From NCBI RefSeq assembly GCF_019511375.1, contig NZ_JAEUAO010000001.1, positions 682,001-746,000 of the forward strand: a stretch of DNA of 64,000 bases. Direction: 5' to 3'. The translations under genes were made by a program, and so were the position numbers. The DNA comes from Rhizobium herbae. Its GTDB lineage: Bacteria > Pseudomonadota > Alphaproteobacteria > Rhizobiales > Rhizobiaceae. The notes beneath the pieces were generated by a model. The model did no database searches. It had not been told where the DNA came from and worked only from the letters and a program-made list of their open reading frames with translations. Below are positions 24,624-34,035 of the stretch, piece by piece (positions within the stretch are counted from its first letter, which is position 1; the number at the start of each line of letters is the position of its first letter).

Positions 24624-27600
24624 TCAGTTGGCTTTCTTATAGACGACGGGGGCGATGGTGCGCCGGCCGATGAAGAAGTCTTCTCCGGCCGCGGATTTCT
24701 TGACGACGATTTTGTAGTTGAAGACCCCGGCGCCAGCGGTCCGCATGTGATAGAAGGTCGCCGTCTGCGAAGCGCCGAGCGCGTTGAATTCGAGTGTCGA
24801 TTCCTTGATCATCACGTTGTCTTCGCGCAGTTCGATCAGCAACGAGGCTTTGCCGCCGACCAGCGTGGTGGCGCGGGCAATGATGTCGGCATTGATGACG
24901 ATGCCGTCATTGACGGTTTTCGAGACGTTCGTATCGGCGACGCCCTGGAAGACGGTCGTCATCGTCACGTTGTCGATGCTGGCGACGTCAAACAGCTTGG
25001 TGGCGGCGCCCTGGGCAAGTGCCGAGGTCTGGACCGAACCGTCTTCGAAGGTGATCTTGCTGGTGGAGATATTGCGGATGTAGGCGGTGTCGATGTAGAC
25101 GCCGCTGCCATCGACCGCAAAGATTTGCGAGCCCAGCTCGTCGTCACCGGCGGCAACGGCAAACCGGCCGGCATTGACGACGACGCGCGGAAGCTGGCCC
25201 GGATCGGAGGGAACGTAGGCGTAAAAACCGGCGGTCCGATAATCTTCGGCCGTCCCGAACCGCGCCTGCAGGCCGACTTTCGAGTAGCCGCTGATGCCGG
25301 TGTTGACGACTTCGAACCGCAACCGCGCATCGGCCGTCGCTTCGCCGACCTGCGCCGACAGCGAACTGATCGACGTCCCCTGCGCCGTGATCGTGTTGCC
25401 CTGCGATGTCACCGTGCCAGACAGCGCATTGAGCGCCGAGACTGTTGCCTTGTCGTTGAGGCTGGCATTGATCGCGTTGATCGACGCGCCGTGGGCCGTG
25501 ATGAGGTCGCCCTGCGCGCTGACCTGGGCAACGGTGGAATTGAGCGTCGAGACATCGGCCTTGCCGGCCAGGCCTGCCGTAAGCTGTGTGACTTGCGATG
25601 CGAGCGCCGCCGTGGTGCTGGAGGCGACGGTGATCTGCTCGATGTAACTCGCAAATTCGCCTGTGGTCGTGGCGATCTCGCGGCGCAGCTGCTGCTTGTC
25701 GGCGAAGTTGGCGAGATCCTGCTCGGCAATGCTGCGGGCCAGCGCCTTGCTGTCGTCAATCAGCTGCCGGATGTTGTTGTCCTGCCAAATCCATTCGCTG
25801 AGCTGGACAATGTCGGCCTTGACCGCCTCGGTGACTTCGAGGAGATGCAGGTCGGCGACGGAAAAACGAACGTCGGGCGTCGTCACCGACAGCCAGGCCG
25901 ACAATGCGGTTTCGCGCCATCTGAGCGGGACAAGCTTTCCTGCCACCTCATACTCTGTCGCGGGCAGACACCAATTGCCTGATAACGTCCAGGCATAAGG
26001 CGCGTCGTATGGTGTCGCCTCCGAACTGAAAACGACATCGCCCGTCGCCTTGTTGCGAACGAAGACGAGAACGTTCCTGACATTGTCCAGATTGGCTGCG
26101 CAGCTCACGCGGATGGCCGGACGCCGGGCTAGCCCGGTGCTGTCGTTGATGGTCGTCGCAGAAACGCTCCACCCTTGCATTGGCTGGATGGGCGCATAGA
26201 TCCGCCCGACCCAGCCTTCCGAGGTCGGCAGCTCGAAATCGCTCGACCAGTCATAATCGGTCGGATCAATCTCTCTAATCGTGACGAGCTGATTCATCGT
26301 CATCTCGCCTTCGATGGCGAGGACGAGGAATTTCTTGTTGGTGTAGCCGTTCCGCTCCGACGACCAGGCGACGACATCGTTCGGCTCAAGAACCCACGCA
26401 TCCGGCGGCAGGTAGAATTGATGCGTGCGGAAGCGGCGCTCTTCCTTGATCATCGCCCTCATAAGGCGCTGCACCTGGCGCTTATAGGGAACCGCCGTAA
26501 ACTGCAGGCCGCTGACCGGCAGTTCTCTGTTGCCGTCTATTTCAAACAGCGTCTTGCCGGTAGCGGGATCGATGAGCGTCTTTGCGCCGAGCCTCGGAGC
26601 GTCCTTGCTCGCCCACTTTTCCGCCGGGTCCGGAAACGTTGCCTCGATCGCATTGAACGTTTCGTCCAGACCGGGAAACGGCTGGAAGCTCTGGCCTTTG
26701 GTGACGATGATGTCGGCATCGGTAAAGAAGAAGGTGGCAGCACCGAAGGCGCCGAGCTGCAGCTTGAACGAACCGCCCACCTCAGCCAGCCGGCCGTTGC
26801 AGCCGGCCCGCAAGTCGTCGATGACATCGAGCGGCTCCATATCGCCGGTGATTTCATAGCCGCCGCGAAACTGCGGCTCGGAAGGCTGGCCCGTCACCTC
26901 GATCAGGCGCGCAGCTTCCTGCGCCGCCGCGATCCATGAGGATGCCGGCAAGCGAGACGCATGCAGGTTCTGGCCACCGAAAAACCATTCGTCGCCGTAG
27001 TACATCCCCCGGATGACGTTGTAGATCATCACGGCGAGATTGTAGGACGGCTCCCAGGTCGACGGATTGTTCCAGCGGTGCGAGCCAGAACCGCCATTCG
27101 TCGAGTCCTTGCGGATATCGTAGAGCTTCGGCGGGCCGGGCTCGAAGATGCAGGCCGGCACCCCATTGCCGAAATACTTCTGGTTAAACCGGTAGGTCAT
27201 GATGGCGTAGGGGCAGCCCCGGCCGATCATGTCTTCGGTCCACGGCCGATCCTCATCATCGCCAAACATCGCGACGAGATACGGATCGGCAACAGTCTGT
27301 GTGCCGTCCTTGAACTTGATCCAGGCGAAGGGATCAGAGTTTTCGTTATCCGGGTCCTTCAGGAATTCCTTGATCGGATAGCCGCGAACAGCATTGACCT
27401 TGTCGAGCAGGATCGTGCACTTCTGGTCACCGATCCACAGGCCGAGGGTCGTGATATCGCCGCACGGAATATTGCCGACTTCGATGACATCGGCGAGGAA
27501 CGCATTTGGCGTGTTTTCCAACTCGCCAAAGGTGCCGATATACTTGCGCTTGCCGGCCGTCGCGTAACGCCCGATGACGGTCGAGACCGGCAGATCGTCG

Positions 27601-27842
27601 CCCAGCTCGACATCGAGCTTCACCCCTTGCGGCGCCTGCTTCTGCTTTTTCTGCAGTGCCTTCTGGATCAGCGACGACGCGAAGCTGAGGGCAGCGCTCA
27701 GCGCGGTCTTCACCAGGAAGCCGAGAATGCCGCCCTTGGCGATGATGGCGCCGATCGCCGCGATGACGGGTCCGGCATGCGCAGGCTCCGCCGACGCCAG
27801 CACCCACCATGCGACGTTTAGAAATAAGACAAACAGCTTCAT
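24624..27842 (-). CDS. Tail tip / host-specificity protein (gpJ-like)
   Basis: 1072 residues. Begins with a hydrophobic stretch and a Lys/Gln-rich segment, then a gpJ-type body (GVKLDVELGDDLPVSTVIGR; GMYYGDEWFFGGQNL; FEIDGNRELPVSGLQFTAVP). Fibronectin-like and coiled regions (TVSALNALSGTVTSQGNTIT) and a DUF1983-like C-terminus follow. It should form the central tail fibre that recognises the host and triggers DNA ejection. Length matches lambda J (about 1130). Confidence 0.82.
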   Translation of the reverse strand: MKLFVLFLNVAWWVLASAEPAHAGPVIAAIGAIIAKGGILGFLVKTALSAALSFASSLIQKALQKKQKQAPQGVKLDVELGDDLPVSTVIGRYATAGKRKYIGTFGELENTPNAFLADVIEVGNIPCGDITTLGLWIGDQKCTILLDKVNAVRGYPIKEFLKDPDNENSDPFAWIKFKDGTQTVADPYLVAMFGDDEDRPWTEDMIGRGCPYAIMTYRFNQKYFGNGVPACIFEPGPPKLYDIRKDSTNGGSGSHRWNNPSTWEPSYNLAVMIYNVIRGMYYGDEWFFGGQNLHASRLPASSWIAAAQEAARLIEVTGQPSEPQFRGGYEITGDMEPLDVIDDLRAGCNGRLAEVGGSFKLQLGAFGAATFFFTDADIIVTKGQSFQPFPGLDETFNAIEATFPDPAEKWASKDAPRLGAKTLIDPATGKTLFEIDGNRELPVSGLQFTAVPYKRQVQRLMRAMIKEERRFRTHQFYLPPDAWVLEPNDVVAWSSERNGYTNKKFLVLAIEGEMTMNQLVTIREIDPTDYDWSSDFELPTSEGWVGRIYAPIQPMQGWSVSATTINDSTGLARRPAIRVSCAANLDNVRNVLVFVRNKATGDVVFSSEATPYDAPYAWTLSGNWCLPATEYEVAGKLVPLRWRETALSAWLSVTTPDVRFSVADLHLLEVTEAVKADIVQLSEWIWQDNNIRQLIDDSKALARSIAEQDLANFADKQQLRREIATTTGEFASYIEQITVASSTTAALASQVTQLTAGLAGKADVSTLNSTVAQVSAQGDLITAHGASINAINASLNDKATVSALNALSGTVTSQGNTITAQGTSISSLSAQVGEATADARLRFEVVNTGISGYSKVGLQARFGTAEDYRTAGFYAYVPSDPGQLPRVVVNAGRFAVAAGDDELGSQIFAVDGSGVYIDTAYIRNISTSKITFEDGSVQTSALAQGAATKLFDVASIDNVTMTTVFQGVADTNVSKTVNDGIVINADIIARATTLVGGKASLLIELREDNVMIKESTLEFNALGASQTATFYHMRTAGAGVFNYKIVVKKSAAGEDFFIGRRTIAPVVYKKAN

Positions 27843-27845
27843 CGA

Positions 27846-28289
27846 TTATCCGACCTTGAAGGCCCTGTCGGCGATACGTCGGTCGACGCTGCCTATTCCA
27901 TTTTCCGTGAGGGCGAAGATCCGTTCGCCATTCAACACGCCGAGCGCATGGCGAAACGGCGTGTCGACGGGCAGGGTCATGATGTCCCCGACATGCGCCT
28001 CCGATGGATGCGCATATTCGGGCACCTTCGTCGCAACCAGGTCCGCCAGATCGTCGAAGCCCTCATCGCGCATCAATCGATAGGCAGACACCGCATCATG
28101 ATACCTGCCTTGGTAGGGCGCACTGAAATCGACGCCGGTCAAAACATGGACGATCCGGCCCGCAAAGGCCGGGCCGCAATCATTGTCGCCCCAGGCAAAC
28201 GGCTTCCGACGCATGTCGTCGAGGACATCGTTGAAGGGCCCGACCCAAAGAGGAACTCGCTTCAGCTCGATCAATCCTTTACCCCCCAT
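27846..28289 (-). CDS. Tail-assembly protein, DUF6950/NlpC-like
   Basis: 147 residues from ATG 28289 (GGAG upstream). Contains FAWGDNDCGPAFAG, a Cys position typical of the NlpC/P60-like tail-tip peptidase fold, and a later RHALGVLNGERIFAL with His. Placed just before gpJ as lambda gpK is. Catalytic activity is plausible, not shown. Confidence 0.65.
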   Translation of the reverse strand: MGGKGLIELKRVPLWVGPFNDVLDDMRRKPFAWGDNDCGPAFAGRIVHVLTGVDFSAPYQGRYHDAVSAYRLMRDEGFDDLADLVATKVPEYAHPSEAHVGDIMTLPVDTPFRHALGVLNGERIFALTENGIGSVDRRIADRAFKVG

Positions 28290-28909
28290 GGTATGCTCCA
28301 CGACCGGATGGACGCGGCATATTTGCCGAACTGATCCGGATCTGCCGGGTTCGGGCTCCTCAGCTTCTGCGCCTCGTAAGACGACTTCTGCGGGTTCTTG
28401 CGGGTCAGCATCGAGATCGCATCGGACACGACACTGATTTCCACACTGCCCTCGCCGCCAACTTCCGGCGTCGTGATGGGCGACCCATCCACCTCGCCGA
28501 GGAACACAAGCGGCGGCGTCGAGACGAGCTGGCGAGACGTTGGGTCAAGTAGAGCCTCCCAGATCTCGACTTTCGCCAGGCGAACATCCAGACCGCGCAC
28601 AAGCGCCTGTATCGGTTCGGCGATCTGACTGACGGAAACCGTCACGGTCTGAATGGTGAGATCGGCGACGCGCGGGATCGGCGACACCGTCAGATTGACA
28701 CTGCCGACAAACAGCCGGCTCGACGTTGCCCCGCTGATTCCCGACACGACGGTCATCGTCACGTCTTCATGGCCGCTCCAGAAGCTCACCAGCGCGGGAT
28801 CGCCCGTCTCAAAATCACGGCCGGTGATGCTGATCAGCTTTCGCGGCACGATCCCGCGCTCGCGGGCATTCTGCAGCGCGGTGAGGAAAGCAGAATCGAC
28901 ATCCCTCAT
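28271..28909 (-). CDS. Tail tip (baseplate) protein
   Basis: 212 residues, beginning MRDVDSAFLTALQNARERG; beta-rich with ITGRDFETGDPALVSFWSGH and LVRGLDVRLAKVEIWEALLD. The order (tape measure, two hub proteins, NlpC-like, gpJ) matches HK97/GTA-like tails, in which this slot holds the DUF2163-like hub protein. Overlaps both neighbours. Confidence 0.6.
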   Translation of the reverse strand: MRDVDSAFLTALQNARERGIVPRKLISITGRDFETGDPALVSFWSGHEDVTMTVVSGISGATSSRLFVGSVNLTVSPIPRVADLTIQTVTVSVSQIAEPIQALVRGLDVRLAKVEIWEALLDPTSRQLVSTPPLVFLGEVDGSPITTPEVGGEGSVEISVVSDAISMLTRKNPQKSSYEAQKLRSPNPADPDQFGKYAASIRSWSIPWGVKD

Positions 28910-29559
28910 TTTTTCTGGATCACCTTGAAGCCGGCACCTTCGGTAAACATGCCGTTGCCGGTTCCCGGATTGTGCGAGCCCGGCACGATGACGCAGCGAC
29001 AGGCTGGCTTTGCCAGCGTGACGACGTCGTTGATACCGATGCCGACAGGGACATGCGGAAAAACCCCGATGAAACCGGTGCTTCCGTCGCCCCCCGCTGT
29101 CGCGCTCTCAGAGATTTCGAGGAACGCGTAGCGCGTTGGATCGGCGCCGTAGGCGATCTGCATTTTGTCTCCTGGCAAAAGATGATAGCCGGCAGGAAGT
29201 CCCTTGAGGGCGATCGACGCGCGATGCGATGGGATCGAATCGACCTGCACAACCGAGCTACCGAGCAGCACACCACTCGGATCACTCTGCGGATACACCG
29301 ACAACGGATCGCACAAGAAAAACGCTTCCTGCGCCCCATGCAGCTTGCGGATGATGGCGGCAATCTGCTTTGCCTCGTCATGATAAGCCAGGTCGAGCAC
29401 AACTTCCCCGGTCCAGAGGGGCGGCGCCAATTCCGCCTGGATGATCTGACCGCTTCCCAATCCGGAAAGCTCGTCATTGCGCTGAATGCTCCAAACGATC
29501 GTTTGCACATTCAGTCGGTCGGACAGCACGGCTAGCGGGTAGGGATAGGAGACCGTCAT
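28906..29559 (-). CDS. Distal tail protein
   Basis: 217 residues beginning MTVSYPYPLAVLSDRLNVQT. Beta-sandwich style sequence (SIQRNDELSGLGSGQIIQAE; KLHGAQEAFFLCDPLS) seen in distal tail proteins that connect tube and tip. Overlaps the tape-measure gene by four bases. Confidence 0.6.
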   Translation of the reverse strand: MTVSYPYPLAVLSDRLNVQTIVWSIQRNDELSGLGSGQIIQAELAPPLWTGEVVLDLAYHDEAKQIAAIIRKLHGAQEAFFLCDPLSVYPQSDPSGVLLGSSVVQVDSIPSHRASIALKGLPAGYHLLPGDKMQIAYGADPTRYAFLEISESATAGGDGSTGFIGVFPHVPVGIGINDVVTLAKPACRCVIVPGSHNPGTGNGMFTEGAGFKVIQKK

Positions 29560-32500
29560 GCTCGCTTCCTCGGGTTTTTATTGATCTGCTGGACCATATC
29601 CGGCAGCTTTCGATTGTTTTCGCGTATGCCTTCAGCGGTGGTTCTTTCGGACTCCTCCCTCGCGATCTGTCGAAGGCGGGCATGTGGGTTGCCGTCCTCG
29701 TCAAAGGATATCCGGACATCCATCACGTCACGCGATCCACCTGAACCACGCGATCCTGTGTCGTTTGCGGCAACCCGCGCCGGTGGAATACTCGGCGATC
29801 TCCGCCCAACGATCCCGCCATCCGCATAGCCGGGATAGCCGAGCCGATTCGCCTCGACGGCAGCCACGCCGCCGTGGCGCCGGATATCGTCCTGGCTCCA
29901 GACGATTTCGCCGGCATGCACAATACCTGCCGGCTTGTTGCGGGCGCCGGGACCGGTCCAGCCGCCAGCGTCGAAACCGTTCGTCAGGAAGCCGAGGAGC
30001 GTCGTATTGGGCGTGAATGAAGGGCTGAATAGCGAACTCCAGTTGAAGCCGCCAACCAGGCTGCCGGCGCCGCCGCCCTGCAGGCCGGAGAGCTGCTGAC
30101 CAAAGCTGCCGAACCCCTTTCCGAGTGCGCCGAGCCCGCTTGACGCCTCGCCGGTCGCGCTCACCATGCCGTTCAGACTTCCTGAGGCAGACGACGACGC
30201 GCCGGCAAATTTCGTCAACGACGCTTCCGCAGCCTCCAGCCGGCCGGAGAAATTATGCGCCGCTTCCGGGTTTCCCCACGAGAAGCCCTGCGGACGCTCG
30301 AAGCCGGCAAAAGCAGCCGTGGCGCCACGCACATCCTTCGCGCCGGTCAGGGCGCTCCATGCGCGGCTTTCCGGTCCCATCAGCTCGCGATAAGCGAATT
30401 CATGCTGCGCGAGCGGATTGGTCTTCCAGTTCGCACCAACCGCCGCCAGCATTTGCGGGCTGCGATCGTTCCACTGGAACAGACCGCGCGCCTTGCCGCC
30501 GTCGCCGATCGCGGCCGGATTGAACGCACTCTCGGCACTGATATTGCCAAGCACGCCGGCAACCTGATGATCAGCAAGCCCCTTGAACTTCCAGAAATTC
30601 CATGCGAGCTGCTCGCCAGTGCCGGCGACGGCCGAACCAACGGCCGGAAGCGCCGAGCGCGCAACCCCGATAACCGGAGCCGCTCCCACGGTGGCAGCAA
30701 CATTGTCGTTGGCGGCGGCGCCGGTCAGGATCGAGAGCAGACCACCGCCCGTTCCATTGCCTGCGCCAGTGATGGCATTGACCAGATCGTTGATCAGCGA
30801 ATCCGTGAGCCGGGTCGTGACCTTGTTGAGCGCATTCAGAAGGGCGTTGCCGAATGCCTGCCCGATGCTGTCACCCTGAAGAAGGCCGTCGCGGAAATCG
30901 GAGAAGAAGCCGCCAACATCCTTGCGCAGCTCGCGGACCCGGTCTAGCTCCCGAACCGCGTCCGCATAACCGCTCTTCAGGTCGACTTCGAGGCCGGCCA
31001 CGCGCTGCGACAGTGCAATCTGCTGATCGATTGTCGACCGATACATTTGGTCGCGTTCGAACTGCAGCTCGCTGGCAAGTTTCAGTTTGGCCGCTTCCTG
31101 CGCCGCGTTCCGGTAGGCATCGGCAAGCGCCTTGATTTCCGCGCGCTGCTCCGGCGTCGCGATGCGGCCCTTCTCCTGCGCCTTTTGCAGAAGATCGAGC
31201 TCGAGGCGAAGCGTCTGCGCGGCAATCCCGGTCAAACCGGAAACCTGCCCTTCGAGCTTCATCTGTTCGATGCGATCGTTTGCCGACTTCACCAGGTCGC
31301 GGTAGGCATTCGCCGTCTGCGTTGCAGCCCTGCTCGGCTCGTCGCCCAACTGGATCGGTTTTTCGCCGGGCGTCGGTACCGTGGTCAGGTGACCATCGGA
31401 ATTGAGAATGGTGGTCGGCCCCGGATCGCCGCTCAATTCATTGGTCGGCCGGCGCGTCGGCGTCGGCGCGTTGATCGGCCGGAACGCGTCCGACTGATAG
31501 GTCTTGCCGCCTTCGGTGAAGGTCGCGCCTGATAGGATGGTCTGAACGTCCGCGCCACCGGCAATTGCCGTGATCCATTCTTCCCGGACCTTTCGGGCCG
31601 CCTCGATGCCGCGATAAATCGACGCCGTAACCACGTCGAACGCATCGCGAAACTGCAGGACCTTCGGTGTTCCGTACTGCTCGACGCCGATCGCCAACTG
31701 TTGCTGTGCGTTGTTCAAATCGGCAAGCGTAGCGGTACCGTCGGCGAGCTTTTGCCTGAGATCGCCGAACGCACCGGAGAAATCACGGATGAAAGCAGGG
31801 TCGGCCGCAAAACTCTGAAACTCCCGGCGGGCGTCGATAAAGGCACGATTAATCCCCTCGATCCCATCCGCCAGCCCGTCCAACTGGCGACCGGCGAGAA
31901 CATCGACAGCGGCGGCGCCGTCCTGCAGGTTCTTTGCGCGGTCCAGCTCGTCGACGTAGGACTTCAGCGACGGGGTCGCGTCGCCCCACAGCTTCGCCGC
32001 TTGCCGGATCAGGTCATTCTGCTCCTCGAACAGCTTGCTGGCCTTCTCTCCGCCGCCCTCTGCCGTTGCAAAATACTGGATAAGCGCCGCCGTGCCAGCG
32101 ACGAGGCCGATCGTCACCAGCGACACGGGATTAACGAGCGACAGAAACGCGGCGCCAAGCCCCTTCACGGCGCCGGCGGCCCCCATCGGGCCAAGCACCG
32201 CCGAAAGCTGCGTGCCCTGCTGAAGGGCGATCTGCAGCGGCGACATCCCCATCGCCGCCGTGACGGCGATGTCCTGAAACTGCGCAGCGACATTGGCGGT
32301 CTGAAAGCCGCTGTCGTGGCGCACATTCTGGTTGGCGGCCACCAGCCCCTGCTTATGGGACTGGTTCAGCCGCTCCTGAGCCTCGCGCACCTCATTGATC
32401 TGTACGACCTGCTGGGCGCGAAGACGGGCGATATCGGCATTCGCCTGCTCTTGTGTCGTAACGCCGAGCAGCACTGCCCGATTGACCGCCTGCAGCGACT

Positions 32501-32771
32501 GCGTCATCTGGCGCTCCGCCTTGATCTGGACGGCAATCACTGGATCGACACTGGCGCGAACCCGGTCGTAGGCGGAGGCGACGGCATCGATCGACTGAGG
32601 CACCTTGCGCTCGAAGATCTGCACCTGGCGGTCAAAAGCCGCCTGCGCCTTGGCCGTGGCAGCCGCGGCCCGATCGCCGAGGTGCTCATAGGCCGCCTCG
32701 GCGCGGCGCGCGCCGGCCTCGACACCAGAGGCATCAATCACCAGCTCGACGACTCTCTGTTCATTCGCCAC
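29556..32771 (-). CDS. Tail tape-measure protein with tail-lysozyme domain
   Basis: 1071 residues, GTG start. N-terminal coiled regions (VQIKAERQMTQSLQAVNRAV), a hydrophobic segment (VSLVTIGLVAGTAALIQYFA), and long helical stretches set tail length. A lysozyme-type domain is near residues 735-860 (FKGLADHQVAGVLGNISAES; GLFQWNDRSPQ), as in phage tail lysozymes (PF18013 type), probably to open the wall at entry. C-terminus has Gly/Ser-rich turns and a basic tail. Confidence 0.85.
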   Translation of the reverse strand: MANEQRVVELVIDASGVEAGARRAEAAYEHLGDRAAAATAKAQAAFDRQVQIFERKVPQSIDAVASAYDRVRASVDPVIAVQIKAERQMTQSLQAVNRAVLLGVTTQEQANADIARLRAQQVVQINEVREAQERLNQSHKQGLVAANQNVRHDSGFQTANVAAQFQDIAVTAAMGMSPLQIALQQGTQLSAVLGPMGAAGAVKGLGAAFLSLVNPVSLVTIGLVAGTAALIQYFATAEGGGEKASKLFEEQNDLIRQAAKLWGDATPSLKSYVDELDRAKNLQDGAAAVDVLAGRQLDGLADGIEGINRAFIDARREFQSFAADPAFIRDFSGAFGDLRQKLADGTATLADLNNAQQQLAIGVEQYGTPKVLQFRDAFDVVTASIYRGIEAARKVREEWITAIAGGADVQTILSGATFTEGGKTYQSDAFRPINAPTPTRRPTNELSGDPGPTTILNSDGHLTTVPTPGEKPIQLGDEPSRAATQTANAYRDLVKSANDRIEQMKLEGQVSGLTGIAAQTLRLELDLLQKAQEKGRIATPEQRAEIKALADAYRNAAQEAAKLKLASELQFERDQMYRSTIDQQIALSQRVAGLEVDLKSGYADAVRELDRVRELRKDVGGFFSDFRDGLLQGDSIGQAFGNALLNALNKVTTRLTDSLINDLVNAITGAGNGTGGGLLSILTGAAANDNVAATVGAAPVIGVARSALPAVGSAVAGTGEQLAWNFWKFKGLADHQVAGVLGNISAESAFNPAAIGDGGKARGLFQWNDRSPQMLAAVGANWKTNPLAQHEFAYRELMGPESRAWSALTGAKDVRGATAAFAGFERPQGFSWGNPEAAHNFSGRLEAAEASLTKFAGASSSASGSLNGMVSATGEASSGLGALGKGFGSFGQQLSGLQGGGAGSLVGGFNWSSLFSPSFTPNTTLLGFLTNGFDAGGWTGPGARNKPAGIVHAGEIVWSQDDIRRHGGVAAVEANRLGYPGYADGGIVGRRSPSIPPARVAANDTGSRGSGGSRDVMDVRISFDEDGNPHARLRQIAREESERTTAEGIRENNRKLPDMVQQINKNPRKRA

Positions 32772-32822
32772 GGGAACTACCTGCGCTTTGGGAGATGGAG
32801 GATGAAGGGAAGCTGGACGCCG

Positions 32823-33158
32823 CTAGGCTTCGAAGCCCTGGGCGTCCGCCTTGTCCGTTACCTTGAGATAGAGATCGTCGAGCTGCTCGATGATCGCGAT
32901 CTCCCAGGGATGGAGGTAAAGGCGGCTGTGACGGCAGAACGCATCGATATCAGGCCAGCTGATCGGCGCAGGCCCCGCGAAATCGCTGCCCTTTCGGCGG
33001 CGTATCCTATTGAAAGCGTCCCAAAGATACTGAAGCGCGTAGGGGAAAGGCGGCAGAGCCAATTCGGCCTCATATCGGGCGATCTTTTCCGGCTTCCGCG
33101 CACGCTTCAATAGACCTTCGATGAGCTCCCGGTGCGTCGAGCCATCCTCGCCCACCAT
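32823..33158 (-). CDS. Tail assembly chaperone, T part
   Basis: 111 residues from the ATG at 33158, but the frame is open and protein-like further upstream to about 33220 (EAFYAALRDEIVTFAERSFA). This suggests that it is made as the C-terminal part of a G-T fusion by -1 frameshifting, as in lambda. The body (LPPFPYALQYLWDAFNRIRR) is typical of the chaperone that binds the tape-measure protein. Located between the G part and the tape measure. Confidence 0.7.
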   Translation of the reverse strand: MVGEDGSTHRELIEGLLKRARKPEKIARYEAELALPPFPYALQYLWDAFNRIRRRKGSDFAGPAPISWPDIDAFCRHSRLYLHPWEIAIIEQLDDLYLKVTDKADAQGFEA

Positions 33159-33190
33159 CGAGAGGGCGAATGAACGCTCCGCGAACGTGA

Positions 33191-33652
33191 CTATTTCGTC
33201 CCGGAGCGCGGCGTAAAACGCTTCTCATCACCGAAGGCTTCGGCGATCTGCACATAGGCCCAGCCCATCTCCGGCTTGATCAGCAGATCTTCCGCCGCTT
33301 TTTCGGAAAATTCGATCGGGCCGGTACCGATGTTGATCGGGTTCCAGCCGATGATGCGGCCAACGATGCTCTGCACGGTTTCGCGGCGGGCGTCGTCCGG
33401 GGTCTTTTCCTCGGATTTGTATTTCTTGCCGTTCACCTGCGCCTGCTCGATCTGCTTCTGCCGGAACAATTCCTTCCGGGCCGCAGCGTCATTGAGCGCG
33501 ATCGTCTTCGGGTGCGACGGGCCGGCAAGCCGGATGTTCCAACCGGTTTTGCGGCCATCGGGCGCCAAAATTTCCAGTGTGCTTTCGTCCACCGGCAGGA
33601 AGCCGCTGAGATCGACAGCAACGGTGTCTGATTTGAATGTTTCGGTCGTCAT
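33191..33652 (-). CDS. Tail assembly chaperone, G part
   Basis: 153 residues from ATG 33652. Begins MTTETFKSDTVAVDLSGFLP, with SEEKTPDDARRETVQSIVG in the middle. Size, order (after major tail protein, before tape measure) and the overlapping downstream frame mark it as the G half of the G/GT pair. It folds around the tape measure during tail building. Confidence 0.7.
   Translation of the reverse strand: MTTETFKSDTVAVDLSGFLPVDESTLEILAPDGRKTGWNIRLAGPSHPKTIALNDAAARKELFRQKQIEQAQVNGKKYKSEEKTPDDARRETVQSIVGRIIGWNPINIGTGPIEFSEKAAEDLLIKPEMGWAYVQIAEAFGDEKRFTPRSGTK
33212..33222 (-). other. Candidate -1 frameshift site in G/GT
   Basis: On the minus strand the zero frame reads AAG CGT TTT ACG. Slipping back one base on the TTTT run gives TTT TAC, joining DEKRF to YAALRDEIVTF and on into the T frame. 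The T frame has a stop just upstream (TGA), so entry must be here or further along. Site inferred from frames. Confidence 0.5.
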
Positions 33653-33745
33653 CGTTCTGTCCTTTGTCGGAAGGGTAAGCGGCGGGTCCGACAACCCGCC
33701 GCCCATTGCGCGCAACGCTGGTCAGCCTGTCGGGACTGATGGGTT

Positions 33746-34015
33746 TTATCTCCTCGGGCGCGGGGGTCTGCCCTCACTGGAGATGAAGCCGGAGGGATCG
33801 TTTGATGCGCTGGGATCGAGCGCCGGTATCACGGCCCGCTCCTTGTCGGAAAGATCGAGCGGCTGACCGAATTTGCCGGTCTCGCTGATCGAGATCGACA
33901 GGAGATCGCCGGGGCGATGCGGCCAGACGACCGCCAGGCCGGAGGCTTTCGCATCTTGGATGGCTGCATGAAGACGCTCTGCGGCGTCCCGTACAGCCTG
34001 TTCAGCATTTGCCAT
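33746..34015 (-). CDS. Phage hypothetical between tail genes
   Basis: 89 residues beginning MANAEQAVRDAAERLHAAIQ, with ribosome site AAGGA. A helical start is followed by LAVVWPHRPGDLLSISISET and a Pro/Arg-rich end. Follows the major tail gene by 20 bases. Role unknown. Confidence 0.55.
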   Translation of the reverse strand: MANAEQAVRDAAERLHAAIQDAKASGLAVVWPHRPGDLLSISISETGKFGQPLDLSDKERAVIPALDPSASNDPSGFISSEGRPPRPRR

Positions 34016-34035
34016 GGCAGGTCCTTTCGAGGGTA

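Noticed and set aside
24456-25982. 508-codon plus-strand frame inside the tail tip gene
   Set aside because: Arg/Asp/Gly-rich shadow of the gpJ-like gene; no phage or host motif.
31701-33113. 470-codon plus-strand frame opposite the tape measure
   Set aside because: Shadow of the tape-measure and chaperone genes; no ribosome site or domain.
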